From: an uncultured Verrucomicrobia subdivision 3 bacterium
Lineage (GTDB): Bacteria > Verrucomicrobiota > Verrucomicrobiia > Limisphaerales > UBA11358
Direction of reading: 5' to 3'
Length of the DNA: 64,000 nt
Assembly: GCA_903878805.1 (NCBI GenBank)
Contig: CAIRJF010000029.1
Location: forward strand, 31,088-95,087
The notes below the pieces were generated by a model. The model was not told the DNA's origin. It made no database searches and saw nothing but the letters and a program-made list of their open reading frames with translations. The position numbers were made by a program, and so were the translations under genes. Shown here piece by piece: positions 17,011-25,944 of the stretch. The number at the start of each line of letters is the position of its first letter. The first letter of the stretch is position 1.

Positions 17011-17970
17011 TTAATTTACTTCCGCAATCTCAAATTGCAGCCACGGTGCGAGCGGCAGCGTGGCGAGATGATTTTCAACTGCGGCAACATCTGCCTCACG
17101 GAAGAGCATGAAAGCCCGCCACGGTTCGGCGGTCGGCGACATCATCCGAAAATCCAGCAGGAGCCCGAGACGACGCCATTCCGTCAGATGCGCCTGCTCT
17201 GCGGGAATGAGCGATTTGAATTTTTCATCCATCGGCTTCACGCGCGTGACCGTGACCATGAAACGTTTCTTAGTATCTTTGCCCCAGCCGGGAAAATCCG
17301 CGAGCGGCGGCAAGACTTGCGGCGGTTCAGTGGCGATATTCTGCAACCGGGCTTCCAGTGCATCCAAATACTTCGCGCGTTCTTCCGGCGTGATGCGTGC
17401 CGGACTCCAAGCCACGAATGGCGCGAGTGGCAGAAACCCGTTGAACCAAAACACGCCGTGCTGCACAGGCGCAAGAACTGTGGCGAGGGGCGGATTCACA
17501 CCGTAGCCGCCATAGACATCCGGCCCGCCGCCCGTCGTCATCAAAACCATTGCGCGTTTCTTCGCCTGACCTAAGCCACCTTCGTAGATTTTTGCGCCGC
17601 CGTAAATGCGCCCAGCTGCAAAGACGCGATCCACCCAACCCTTTAGAATCGCGGGCAGACCAAACCACCAGAGCGGGAAGCTGAAGATGAGCATATCGCA
17701 CGCTTCGAGCCGGCGGATTTCCATTTCCAAATCTGGCGCGAAGCCGCCGACTTCCGTGGCGTGGGCTTCTTCGGTTTGTTGCTTGAGATAATTTGCGTCC
17801 GCCACTGTGGAGAAATTCCGGCGGTCGGAAACGGGATTGAATTCCTCCGCATAAAGGTCGGCGAAATCAACCGTGTGGCCTTGCTCCTTGAATGCTTCCT
17901 CGGCGCGCCGCGCAAGTGCGCTGGAAAAACTTTTTGGTTCGTGGTGAGCGTGAACGATGAGGATTTTCAT
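17011..17970 (-). CDS. NAD(P)H-dependent flavodoxin-fold oxidoreductase with extra C-terminal domain
   Basis: A 319-residue protein. Residues 1-200 match the NQO/MdaB-like flavodoxin-2 fold: MKILIVHAHHEPKSFSSAL with the first phosphate-binding loop, FSFPLWWFGLPAILKGWVDRV, and the GGGPDVYGGYG loop near the FMN. Residues from about 225 form a second alpha/beta domain (KKRFMVTVTRVKP ... WRAFMLFREADVAAVENHL) that looks like a YCII or muconolactone-isomerase-like dimeric barrel. Quinone or nitro-compound reduction is the likely reaction, inferred from the first domain. It is eight bases downstream of the SDR gene, under the divergent HxlR regulator. Confidence 0.8.
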   Translation of the reverse strand: MKILIVHAHHEPKSFSSALARRAEEAFKEQGHTVDFADLYAEEFNPVSDRRNFSTVADANYLKQQTEEAHATEVGGFAPDLEMEIRRLEACDMLIFSFPLWWFGLPAILKGWVDRVFAAGRIYGGAKIYEGGLGQAKKRAMVLMTTGGGPDVYGGYGVNPPLATVLAPVQHGVFWFNGFLPLAPFVAWSPARITPEERAKYLDALEARLQNIATEPPQVLPPLADFPGWGKDTKKRFMVTVTRVKPMDEKFKSLIPAEQAHLTEWRRLGLLLDFRMMSPTAEPWRAFMLFREADVAAVENHLATLPLAPWLQFEIAEVN

Positions 17971-17978
17971 GCGAAAAT

Positions 17979-18638
17979 TTATTGGTAAATGATTTCCGTT
18001 TCAAATTGTCCCGGCGGTTGGCGGTGCAATTTCAAATACGCCTCGGCAATCTTATCTGGATCAAAATGCGTTCCCGCCGCGACCTGCCCAGCAATCAACA
18101 CCGTGCCGACATGGATGCCGCTGCCGCCGAGTTCCTGCGCGAGTGTGTAAGCGAGACTACGAATGCCCGCCTTGCCGATACTTGGCGAAGCCGCGCCGTC
18201 CCACGGTTGTAACGCCCAGCCGCCGCCGGTGAAGAGAATCGTGCCGTGCCCGCGCGCCTTCATACCGGGTAACACCGCGAGCGTGGCGGCAAGTGCGCCT
18301 GCGACATTGACCCGGAAATCCGCGACCAGCTGATCTGCCGTAAGCTGGGTGGGTTTCAGAAACGTCGGCGCAATGGCATTGTAAATCAGGACGCCAGTTT
18401 CACCCAACTCCCGCTCGGCCTGCGCGATGGCGAGCGCGAGGGAATCTTCATCGCCCGCATCAACGGCGAAAGATTTGAAGGTAAAATTTTCCTTGGCCAG
18501 CATCGCGGTGAGCGCGGCATGCTTGCTCGGATTGCGTGAAAGCAGCGCGAGTTGAAAGCCTTCCTGGCCGAAGGCTTTTGCGAGCGCGAGGCCGTTTCCG
18601 GGACCGAAGCCAACGATGATGCAGAGTGCTTTTTTCAT
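17979..18638 (-). CDS. atypical short-chain dehydrogenase/reductase
   Basis: A 219-residue Rossmann-fold protein. The dinucleotide motif GFGPGNG near the N-terminus fits the GxxxGxG of classical SDRs, and LIYNAIA and FRVNVAGAL occupy the usual NNAG and N-V-x-G positions. The catalytic YxxxK is altered: the sequence is SPSIGKAG, so Pro stands where Tyr should be, with the Lys kept, and the upstream Ser is replaced in FTGGGW. Normal SDR catalysis is therefore doubtful. It is the first gene of the minus-strand group facing hxlR. Confidence 0.82.
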   Translation of the reverse strand: MKKALCIIVGFGPGNGLALAKAFGQEGFQLALLSRNPSKHAALTAMLAKENFTFKSFAVDAGDEDSLALAIAQAERELGETGVLIYNAIAPTFLKPTQLTADQLVADFRVNVAGALAATLAVLPGMKARGHGTILFTGGGWALQPWDGAASPSIGKAGIRSLAYTLAQELGGSGIHVGTVLIAGQVAAGTHFDPDKIAEAYLKLHRQPPGQFETEIIYQ

Positions 18639-18697
18639 AAATTGTTTCTTTGTTATTTGCTGGCCAAAACCTTAAGGCGTAAAATTGTTCCCGCAAG

Positions 18698-18721
18698 TAG
18701 GCACTATTTGGTGACCACCTA
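18698..18721. promoter_or_regulatory. possible operator between SDR and HxlR genes
   Basis: The 96-base divergent gap contains TAGG (18698-18701) and CCTA (18718-18721) at the ends of a 24-base segment, with GGTGACCACC, a near-palindrome, at its right end. HxlR regulators commonly bind in the intergenic region beside a divergent oxidoreductase gene. The symmetry is modest, so this is only a candidate. Confidence 0.3.
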
Positions 18722-18734
18722 AACAAAACATTTT

Positions 18735-19058
18735 ATGCCCATCGAAGATTGCTCTGTTCGTCCAGCCCTCAAGGTGATTGGCGGAAAATGGAAGCCCGTC
18801 ATCCTCTATCATGTCATGAACGGCAAGAAACGGTTTGGCGAACTACGGCGGTTGCTGCCGGATGCCTCGCAAAAAATGCTGACCCAGCAGCTCCGCGAAT
18901 TGGAGCGCGATGGAATTATTTCGCGCCAAGTTTATCCCGAAGTTCCGCCCAAAGTTGAATACACGATGACCAAATTTGGCCGGACCTTGCGCCCGGTGAT
19001 GCGGGAATTGTGCAAATGGGGAGAGGCTGTTCAGTCGAAATCGGTTGGCAAAGCTTGA
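18735..19058 (+). CDS. HxlR family transcriptional regulator
   Basis: A 107-residue winged-helix DNA-binding protein. An early cysteine (DCSVRPALKVIGGKWK) is at the position used for thiol or electrophile sensing in several members. The GGKWKPVILYHVMNGKKRFGEL and SQKMLTQQLRELERDGII segments are the conserved DNA-binding core, and the wing is VPPKVEYTMTKFG. It is divergent from the SDR/flavodoxin-fold operon, the usual arrangement for a redox- or aldehyde-responsive regulator and its target. Confidence 0.92.
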   Translation: MPIEDCSVRPALKVIGGKWKPVILYHVMNGKKRFGELRRLLPDASQKMLTQQLRELERDGIISRQVYPEVPPKVEYTMTKFGRTLRPVMRELCKWGEAVQSKSVGKA

Positions 19059-19094
19059 AGATGGATTATTGCGGGGTTCAGCAGGCTATTCGCG

Positions 19095-20624
19095 TTAGTG
19101 CAAACCAAACAATTTTTCGACCTTCGCCTTCACCGCTACATCCATCTTGATCAACGGCGGCCACGCGCGTTTGAAACCTTCACCGGGAATTTTCTTCGTC
19201 GCGTCAAAACCCATTTTGCTGCCGATGGCGATTTCGCTCGTCGCGTGGTCGAGCACGTCGGACGGGCCCTTGGTGAAGATGCTGTCGCGCTGCGGATCGG
19301 TGTTGGCCGTGAGATGGAACAGCACTTCGCTGGTGTTGTGGACGTTCACGCCGGCGTCCACCACCACGATGTATTTCGTGAACATCATCTGCCCCATGCC
19401 CCAGAGGCCGTGCATGATTTTGTAGGCCTGCATCGGGTAGGTCTTCTTGATGCTCACGAACACGAGGTTGTGGAACACGCCTTCCGCCGGCAGCGCGATG
19501 TCCACGATCTCGGGGAAATTCATCTTGAAGATGGGCAGGAACAGTTTCACGCTCGCGCCGCCGATGTAAAAATCTTCCATCGGCGGAATGCCAACGATGG
19601 TGCAGGGATACACCGCGTCTTTGCGATGCGTGATGGCGGTGATGTGAAACACCGGATACGGCTCGGGCAACGTGTAATAACCGGTGTGATCGCCGAACGG
19701 CCCTTCATCGCGCAGCGGCTCGGTGGGGTCAATGTAACCTTCGATGACGAAATCAGCGTTGGCGGGAACTTCCAGGTCGTTCGTCTCGCACTTGATCATC
19801 TCGACGGATTTTTTGCGGAGATAACCGGCGAGCAGAAATTCATCCAATCCATCCGGCATCGGCGCGGTCGCAGCGAAGGGAAACATCGGGTCGCCGCCGA
19901 TGAAAATGGCGACGGGCATGCGCTCGCCCTTTTCGTAATAACGACGGCCATGGCGCGCGGCGACTTTCTGCAACTGCCAGTGCATGCCGGTGGTTTTGTC
20001 GTCGTAAATCTGGATGCGATACATGCCCAGATTGCGCTCGCCCGTGTCCGGATCGCGCGTGACGACGCAGGGCAGCGTGATGAAACGCCCGCCGTCCAAA
20101 GGCCAGCAGCGGAGGATGGGAATATTCGCGAGCGTAGGCGGCTGCGTGTTGAATGAAGCGAGATTGTTCACGTCCGGCGCTTTCGGCCAGCTCTTCGATG
20201 CCGCGGGTGCATCGTATTTGTGAATCACATCTTTGCACGAGCCGCTCTTCACCGTTTTCGGTTTCGCATGACGCAAATCCAACGCGAGCGAGAGCAGCTT
20301 GATGGCTTCCTTGAAGCTCGTCGGCGGCTTGGCTTTCATCAGCGCGCCAAGCTCGTTGGCCACTTCGTCCACGGACTCCGCGCCCATGCTCATGGCCATG
20401 CGCTTGTGCGAGCCGAGCGTGTTGATGGCCACGGGAAACGGCGAGACGACGCCGTTGACGGTGGGCTTTTCGAACAGCAGCGCCTTGCCGCCGCCGGGTA
20501 ATTTCATTTCGCGGTCGGCGATCTCGGTGATCTCCAGTTCGGTCGCAACGGGCTGGGAAATGCGTTTCAGCTCGCCCGCCTTATCGAGGGCGTTGACGAA
20601 ATCGCGGAAGGAATCAAAAGCCAT
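19095..20624 (-). CDS. ubiD: UbiD family decarboxylase
   Basis: A 509-residue prenylated-FMN-dependent (de)carboxylase of the UbiD family. Most typical members act on 4-hydroxy-3-polyprenylbenzoate in quinone synthesis. The sequence has the N-terminal FRDFVNALDKAGELKRI, NLGMYRIQIYDDKTTGMHWQ, the ExxFGDHTGYYT segment near the active site (EGPFGDHTGYY), and a complete C-terminal domain. The prFMN synthase UbiX is not in the window. Substrate is inferred from family only. Confidence 0.9.
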   Translation of the reverse strand: MAFDSFRDFVNALDKAGELKRISQPVATELEITEIADREMKLPGGGKALLFEKPTVNGVVSPFPVAINTLGSHKRMAMSMGAESVDEVANELGALMKAKPPTSFKEAIKLLSLALDLRHAKPKTVKSGSCKDVIHKYDAPAASKSWPKAPDVNNLASFNTQPPTLANIPILRCWPLDGGRFITLPCVVTRDPDTGERNLGMYRIQIYDDKTTGMHWQLQKVAARHGRRYYEKGERMPVAIFIGGDPMFPFAATAPMPDGLDEFLLAGYLRKKSVEMIKCETNDLEVPANADFVIEGYIDPTEPLRDEGPFGDHTGYYTLPEPYPVFHITAITHRKDAVYPCTIVGIPPMEDFYIGGASVKLFLPIFKMNFPEIVDIALPAEGVFHNLVFVSIKKTYPMQAYKIMHGLWGMGQMMFTKYIVVVDAGVNVHNTSEVLFHLTANTDPQRDSIFTKGPSDVLDHATSEIAIGSKMGFDATKKIPGEGFKRAWPPLIKMDVAVKAKVEKLFGLH

Positions 20625-20808
20625 AAGTGCGCTGAAGCTAACTTAAAATCCTGCGCCGGGCAATGCGGGGATAAACGGTGCGCGGCAATGAATCGTCTGG
20701 GGTTTTCACCCCATTTTGTGAACGCCGCATCTTGATAAAATCATTTTGAGACGCGTGCCCGACAAGATTAGCACTCGGCGGACAATTCCATCTGGAGAAA
20801 TCAACACC

Positions 20809-21075
20809 ATGAACCACAATTCAATCACAGCGCAACCCCTCACACCGATTCCGGCGGACAATCTTCTTCGTAAGCTTACGGTCGCGGACTCCAACAAAGA
20901 CGGGAGCCTGCGCCACCTCGGCATCGTGGGAGACACCTATACCATTTTGCTCTCTGGTGATGACACTGACGGTCGTTATTGCCTCATTGACATGCACGTT
21001 CCGCCGGGCGGCGTCCGACTCCAAAATGCCGAGGGCGCCGCGGTCGTTTGGATTGTTGAACGTCGGAAAACCTGA
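20809..21075 (+). pseudogene. truncated cupin-like protein
   Basis: An 88-residue reading frame that begins well (GGAGA about ten bases before the ATG at 20809). It follows a known cupin family through GDTYTILLSGDDTDGRYCLI and DMHVPPGG, then departs just where the metal-binding PPHRH segment should follow. The rest is a short unrelated tail ending at 21075. About half of the expected domain and all metal ligands are missing, so I call it a remnant. It ends about 90 bases before tRNA-Lys, a common integration region. Confidence 0.6.
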
Positions 21076-21166
21076 AGTATGGAAATTGATTGCCTTTCCA
21101 CCTCGCGCGGACATAATACACGCCCGTCTTTGCACAGCGATGACGCGTCAAGATGGTTGACATCAT

Positions 21167-21242
21167 GGGTTGGTAGCTCAGTCGGTAGAGCAGTGCCCTT
21201 TTAAGGCATTGGTCGAGAGTTCGAGTCTCTCCCAACCCACCA
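21167..21242 (+). tRNA. tRNA-Lys (TTT anticodon)
   Basis: Acceptor stem GGGTTGG/CCAACCC, D arm GCTC-AGTCGGTA-GAGC, anticodon stem GTGCC/GGCAT around CTTTTAA (anticodon TTT), T arm GAGAG-TTCGAGT-CTCTC, discriminator A and encoded CCA. Confidence 0.97.
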
Positions 21243-21288
21243 CTTCTTATTCGGTTGGCAGAAATCTGCGCGCCGTCTAATCTGCACC

Positions 21289-22407
21289 ATGCGGTTGCAC
21301 GACCGATATTTGTTTCGCGAACTCCTCACGCCGCTGGCTTACTGCCTCGGTGGCTTTCTGGTTTTCTGGATTGCGTATTTTTTCTTCAGCGAAATGGACG
21401 TGATGCAGGAGCATCAACTCCGGCTTTTCGACTGCGTGGAATATGCCGTCGCGATGACGCCGGGCTTCCTTGTGCTCGTGCTGCCCATCGCGCTGCTGCT
21501 CGCCCTGCTTTATGCGCTCACGCACCATTCGCGCCACCACGAACTCACCGCGCTCCGCGCTGCCGGCGTGAGCCTGTGGCGTCTGTGCGCGCCGTATTTC
21601 ACCGTCGGTATCGTCGCTGCGGGAATTTATTTTTGGATGAATGAAATCATCGTGCCGCGCTGCGCGAACTGGTCGGAGGAAATTCTTTCGCGTCATGTGC
21701 AACTGGAAAACAATCCCAAGGCCAAAACCCATTTCACCAAAATTGGTTTCCGCACCGTGCACGCGAACCGCATCTGGCAAATTGGCGAATATGACGCCGT
21801 CACCCGAATCATGCTCAACCCAAACGTGACGTGGACGGCGGCGGACGGCACCTGGCTCGTGTTGCAGGCCAGTCGCGCCGGGCGCACCAACAACGTCTGG
21901 ATCTTTTCCGACGCCAAGATGTTCGCTCAATCGCCGCGCGGCCAACTACTGCCGACGTTGACGACCAACCTGCTCGCCATGCCGGAGTTTGACGAGACGC
22001 CGCGGCAGATTTTGAGCAACATTAAAATGAGCGACTCCCAAAATATCCGTGGCTCGCGCAGCGCGGATATTCCGCTCAAAGATTTGCGCGAGTATCTCAA
22101 GCTGCATCCAGACCTGCCGCGCGAAGACCGGCACACGTTGCTCACCAAATATTATGGCCGGCTCGCCGCGCCGTGGACGTGCCTTGTCGTCGTTTTTATC
22201 GCCATTCCGTTCGGCGCTCAATCGGGCCGACGCAATCTGTTTTTCGGCGTCGCCGGTAGCATCTTCATTTGCTTCGCGTATTTTGTCCTGCAACAAGTCA
22301 GCCTTGCGTTCGGCCTGAACGGCCATCTGCCAGCGTGGCTCGCGGCGTGGCTGCCGAATTTATTCTTCGCGACGGCGGGAACCCTTTTAATTGTGCGGAC
22401 GCGATAA
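21289..22407 (+). CDS. LptF/LptG family LPS export permease
   Basis: A 372-residue inner-membrane protein of the YjgP/YjgQ family that moves lipopolysaccharide from the inner membrane to the periplasmic bridge. Three N-terminal helices (around residues 12-33, 55-80 and 100-125), a long periplasmic beta-jellyroll-like region, and three C-terminal helices fit the family. The RYLFRELLTPL opening and the ELTALRAAGVSLWRL cytoplasmic loop are typical. Only one of the two usual partners (LptF and LptG) is visible here. A histidine kinase starts twelve bases downstream. Confidence 0.9.
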   Translation: MRLHDRYLFRELLTPLAYCLGGFLVFWIAYFFFSEMDVMQEHQLRLFDCVEYAVAMTPGFLVLVLPIALLLALLYALTHHSRHHELTALRAAGVSLWRLCAPYFTVGIVAAGIYFWMNEIIVPRCANWSEEILSRHVQLENNPKAKTHFTKIGFRTVHANRIWQIGEYDAVTRIMLNPNVTWTAADGTWLVLQASRAGRTNNVWIFSDAKMFAQSPRGQLLPTLTTNLLAMPEFDETPRQILSNIKMSDSQNIRGSRSADIPLKDLREYLKLHPDLPREDRHTLLTKYYGRLAAPWTCLVVVFIAIPFGAQSGRRNLFFGVAGSIFICFAYFVLQQVSLAFGLNGHLPAWLAAWLPNLFFATAGTLLIVRTR

Positions 22408-22418
22408 TTTATTTTCAG

Positions 22419-24143
22419 GTGAAAGAAGAACAACTGGAAAAATTGAAATCGAGCCACGAGCGCTTGCGCTTGTTGTATCAGGTCGGCAGCGTTATCCACT
22501 CGACGCTCGATTCGCAGGAGGCGCTGCAACTCATCGTCAGCGAGGCCGTGCGCGTGATGCGCGCTTCCAGCGGCTCGCTGGTGCTCATCAATCCCACATC
22601 GGGCTTTCTGGAAATTCACGCGGCGCAAAATCTTTCTTCAGCGGCGCGCAAATTAAAACTCCGCGTCGGCGAAGGCGTCACCGGCTGGGTCGCGCAATCC
22701 GGCAAACCCGCGCGCGTCGGTGACGTGACGCATGATCCGCGCTACGTCAGCGTCCGCCGCGACGTCCGCTCGGAACTGGCCGTGCCGCTCGAGGTGCAGG
22801 GCGAAGTGCGCGGCGTTATCAACGTGGATTCCGACCGCGTGGATGCGTTTTCAGAAGACGACCAGGAACTCTTGCAGGAATTGGCGATTCAAGCGGCAAA
22901 GGTGATTCACAACACCTGGCTCTATGAACAACTGCGGTTGAAAGTGATGTTGTTTGAATCGCTTTCCAGCGTGAGCCGCACCATCAATTCTACTTTGAAT
23001 TTGGACGAAGCGTTACGCGCCATCACGAAGGAGGCGTGCGAACTGATGCGGGCGCGAATGTGTTCGCTCATGCTGATTGACGAAACGCGCGAGTGGCTCG
23101 ACTTGCGCGCAAGCTTTGGCGCGGGCGACGCCTACATCAACAAGCCGCGCCTGAACGCGGAAGAAAGCTTGATTGGCGTCGTCGTGCGGCGCAAAAAACC
23201 GTTGCAGGTCGCCAATGTGCAGACGGACACACGCTACCAAAATGTCGAACTGGCGCGGCGCGAAAATCTGGTTTCGCTCTTGAGCGTGCCGCTGATTTTT
23301 GCCGGCCAATGCATCGGAGCATTGAGCGTTTACACGGCGCGTCCGTATAGTTTTTCCAATGAAGAAATAAAAATCCTTTCCGCGCTCGCCGAACTTTCCG
23401 CCATCGCGATTGAGAAGGCGCGGCTTTACGAACGCGTCGCGGATGTGGAAGAACAATTGCGCCAGAACGAAAAACTTTCCGCGCTCGGCTTACTCGCGGC
23501 GGAGGTCGCGCACGAAATTCGCAATCCGCTCACGGTGATTAAACTGCTGTATCACTCGCTCGACTTGAAATTTGAGCCGAAGGATCCGCGTAATAAAGAC
23601 GCGCAAATCATCGAGGCAAAAATTGAGCACCTGAACAAAATCGTGGAGCAAATCTTGGACTTTGCGCGGACGACGGAGCCGAAGTTTGCGCCGGTCAACC
23701 TCAACGATCTCGTGGATGAATTAAGTTTGCTCGTGCGCCACAAGCTCGCGAACCAGGACATCAAGCTGGTTCACGATTTGCAGCCGGACTTGCCGCTCGT
23801 CTCCGGCGATGCGCCGCAATTGGAGCAGGCGTTTCTCAATTTGATTTTGAATGCCGCCGAGGCGATGGGCGGCGGCGGCACGTTGACCATCCGTTCGCAC
23901 GTCTTGCGCGGCGCGGACAAAGCTTTGCGCGTGGCGGTGGAATTCAAGGACACCGGTGGCGGCATGACGTCGGAGCAGCAGCAGCAGGCGTTCAAGACCG
24001 TGCTGGCGACGACGAAGGCGAAAGGCACTGGCCTCGGCCTCGCCATTGTCGGGCGCATCATCGAGACGCATCACGGCGCAATCCGCATCCGCTCGCGCGC
24101 CGGCCGTGGCACCACGATGCAGATTACCTTGCCAGCTATATAA
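22419..24143 (+). CDS. GAF-domain sensor histidine kinase
   Basis: A 574-residue soluble kinase starting at GTG 22419, twelve bases after the permease; longer in-frame upstream extensions overlap the permease and are not convincing. A short coiled-coil start is followed by two GAF domains (about residues 20-165 and 185-345). A HisKA dimerisation domain with H365 in EVAHEIRNPL comes next, then an ATPase domain with NLILNAAEAM (N box), DTGGGM (G1) and KGTGLGLAIV (G2). No transmembrane segment and no receiver domain are present, so it senses a cytoplasmic signal. Its response regulator is not in the window. Confidence 0.9.
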   Translation: MKEEQLEKLKSSHERLRLLYQVGSVIHSTLDSQEALQLIVSEAVRVMRASSGSLVLINPTSGFLEIHAAQNLSSAARKLKLRVGEGVTGWVAQSGKPARVGDVTHDPRYVSVRRDVRSELAVPLEVQGEVRGVINVDSDRVDAFSEDDQELLQELAIQAAKVIHNTWLYEQLRLKVMLFESLSSVSRTINSTLNLDEALRAITKEACELMRARMCSLMLIDETREWLDLRASFGAGDAYINKPRLNAEESLIGVVVRRKKPLQVANVQTDTRYQNVELARRENLVSLLSVPLIFAGQCIGALSVYTARPYSFSNEEIKILSALAELSAIAIEKARLYERVADVEEQLRQNEKLSALGLLAAEVAHEIRNPLTVIKLLYHSLDLKFEPKDPRNKDAQIIEAKIEHLNKIVEQILDFARTTEPKFAPVNLNDLVDELSLLVRHKLANQDIKLVHDLQPDLPLVSGDAPQLEQAFLNLILNAAEAMGGGGTLTIRSHVLRGADKALRVAVEFKDTGGGMTSEQQQQAFKTVLATTKAKGTGLGLAIVGRIIETHHGAIRIRSRAGRGTTMQITLPAI

Positions 24144-24175
24144 TTTTACGGCGACGAGACCGTTGGCGTCCGCCG

Positions 24176-24207
24176 CCATTTTCGCGCCAAACCAGTGCGC
24201 GAAATGG
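24176..24207. terminator. hairpin between convergent kinase and comM
   Basis: CCATTTTCGCGC (24176-24187) pairs with GCGCGAAATGG (24197-24207) with one bulged T, giving an 11-bp stem and 9-base loop between two convergent genes. There is no T tract, so termination activity is uncertain. The rest of the 144-base gap shows nothing. Confidence 0.4.
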
Positions 24208-24287
24208 GGTGCGTGACCAGCGCCGCATTTTTACAACGGGAAATTCGACAGCCAAAACCTTGTGGCGAGCGTCGGAAAAATTTTATC

Positions 24288-25814
24288 TCAGCCCCACAAC
24301 TGCCGGTCAAGCGAGCGGAACTGAATCGCCTCGGAAATGTGATCGGCAGAAATTCTCTCCGCGTCCGCCAAATCCGCAATCGTCCGCGCCACTTTCAAAA
24401 TTCGGTCGTAAGCACGGGCACTCAAATTATATTCCGTCATCGCGTGCTTCAGCAAATCGCGCGTCGCGTCGTCCATTTCGCAAAACGATTTTAATTCGCG
24501 CGCGCCCATCCGCGCGTTGCAAGTCACCTTCGGTTTGCCGACAAAGCGCGTGGTTTGGAGCTGGCGCGCGGCGATGACGCGTTCGCGAATTTGCGCCGAA
24601 GTTTCGCCCGGTTGCGCGGACGACATTTCACGAAATTTCACCGCCGGAACTTCGATGTGCAAATCAATGCGATCAAGCAGTGGCCCGGAAATTCGGCCGA
24701 GATAATTTTGAATCTCGCGCGGCGAAGATTTTGATTCGCCCGGCATTTTTCCATCCGGCGTCGGGTTCATTGCCGCAATCAGCATGAATTGACTGGGGAA
24801 AGTCATCGTGCCCGCCGCGCGCGAAATCGTGACGATGCCTTCTTCGAGCGGCTGGCGCATCGTTTCCAAAACGCTGCGTTTGAACTCCGGCAATTCATCG
24901 AGAAACAAAACGCCGTTGTGGGCGATAGAAATTTCGCCGGGCGTCGGATTAATATTTCCGCCCAAAAGTCCCGCGTCACTCGCAGTGTGATGCGGCGCGC
25001 GAAAAGGTCTTTGCGTGACCAGCGCCTGGCCTGATTTCAGCAAGCCGACGATGCTGTGAACCTTCGTCGTTTCGAGTGCTTCACCCAAAGTCAGCGGCGG
25101 CAAAATGGTCGCCAGCCGTTTCGCCAACATAGATTTACCCGTTCCAGGCGGACCGATGAGAATGACGTTGTGTCCGCCGGCCGCCGCGATTTCTAACGCG
25201 CGTTTTACGTTCTCCTGACCTTTGACCTCGGAAAAATCGTGTTCGTCGTCCGATTTGTGTTCAAAAAGTTTCCCGATGTCCACGCGCGTTGGCGCAATTT
25301 TGATTTCGCCTTCCAAAAATTGTGCGGCTTCGCGCAGGTTCTGGACGGGAATGACATTCAAGCCGTCAACTACGGCGGCCTCGGCAGCGTTTTCGGCGGG
25401 AACTAAAATTCCGGTTTTGCCATCGGCCTTCGCGCGCAAGGCGATGGGCAAAATTCCCTTGCACGAACGCACCGCACCGGTGAGCGCGAGTTCGCCGACC
25501 GCGATGAAATGATCGAGTTGGTCGGTTTCAATCTGTTCGCTTGCGGCGAGCATTCCGAGCGCAATGGGCAGATCAAAACTCGGTCCCTCTTTTTTCACGT
25601 CGGCTGGAGCGAGGTTGATGGTCGTCTTGCCCATCGGAAATTTGTAGCCGGAATTCGCGAGCGCAGTGGAGACGCGATCTTTAGATTCTTTGACCGCCGT
25701 GTCGGGCAGACCGACCAGCGCGATAAAAGTTTCGCCATAGCCGCAATTCACCTCGACTTCAATTGTGTAGGCGTCAATCCCGTTGACCGCCGCTGAAAAA
25801 ACCCGTGCGAGCAT
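24288..25814 (-). CDS. comM: YifB/ComM family Mg-chelatase-like AAA+ ATPase
   Basis: A 508-residue protein with an N-terminal Lon-protease-like fold (MLARVFSAAVNGIDAY ... GLPDTAVKESKDRV). A Mg-chelatase-type AAA+ ATPase follows: Walker A GPPGTGKS at about 221-228, Walker B LFLDELPEF, and arginine fingers. Family members studied in naturally competent bacteria act as hexameric helicases promoting branch migration; ubiquity outside them shows a wider role. The ATG at 25814 matches the conserved MLARVxSAA start. Confidence 0.92.
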   Translation of the reverse strand: MLARVFSAAVNGIDAYTIEVEVNCGYGETFIALVGLPDTAVKESKDRVSTALANSGYKFPMGKTTINLAPADVKKEGPSFDLPIALGMLAASEQIETDQLDHFIAVGELALTGAVRSCKGILPIALRAKADGKTGILVPAENAAEAAVVDGLNVIPVQNLREAAQFLEGEIKIAPTRVDIGKLFEHKSDDEHDFSEVKGQENVKRALEIAAAGGHNVILIGPPGTGKSMLAKRLATILPPLTLGEALETTKVHSIVGLLKSGQALVTQRPFRAPHHTASDAGLLGGNINPTPGEISIAHNGVLFLDELPEFKRSVLETMRQPLEEGIVTISRAAGTMTFPSQFMLIAAMNPTPDGKMPGESKSSPREIQNYLGRISGPLLDRIDLHIEVPAVKFREMSSAQPGETSAQIRERVIAARQLQTTRFVGKPKVTCNARMGARELKSFCEMDDATRDLLKHAMTEYNLSARAYDRILKVARTIADLADAERISADHISEAIQFRSLDRQLWG

Positions 25815-25944
25815 GGCGCACTTTATCACCGGCGGCGCGGCGATGGCAAAGCCAGAATTGTTTTTTCAACTGGCTGCACTGGAATCTTTCTGGCAAACCA
25901 TGCCTTTCCCGCAGTTCAAAAATCTTGGCAGAACGAAATTAATT

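Noticed and set aside
20984..21235. Minus-strand frame with an integrase-like YYVRARWKG phrase next to tRNA-Lys
   Set aside because: The first part is the reverse of the tRNA itself; the remaining similarity is one short phrase and too weak to claim an integrase.
24144..24287. Possible small gene between the kinase and comM
   Set aside because: No start/stop pair with a ribosome site; only a hairpin is visible.
25783..25944. Longer N-terminus for the GH39 protein
   Set aside because: The extra residues overlap comM and precede a clear signal peptide at the later ATG.
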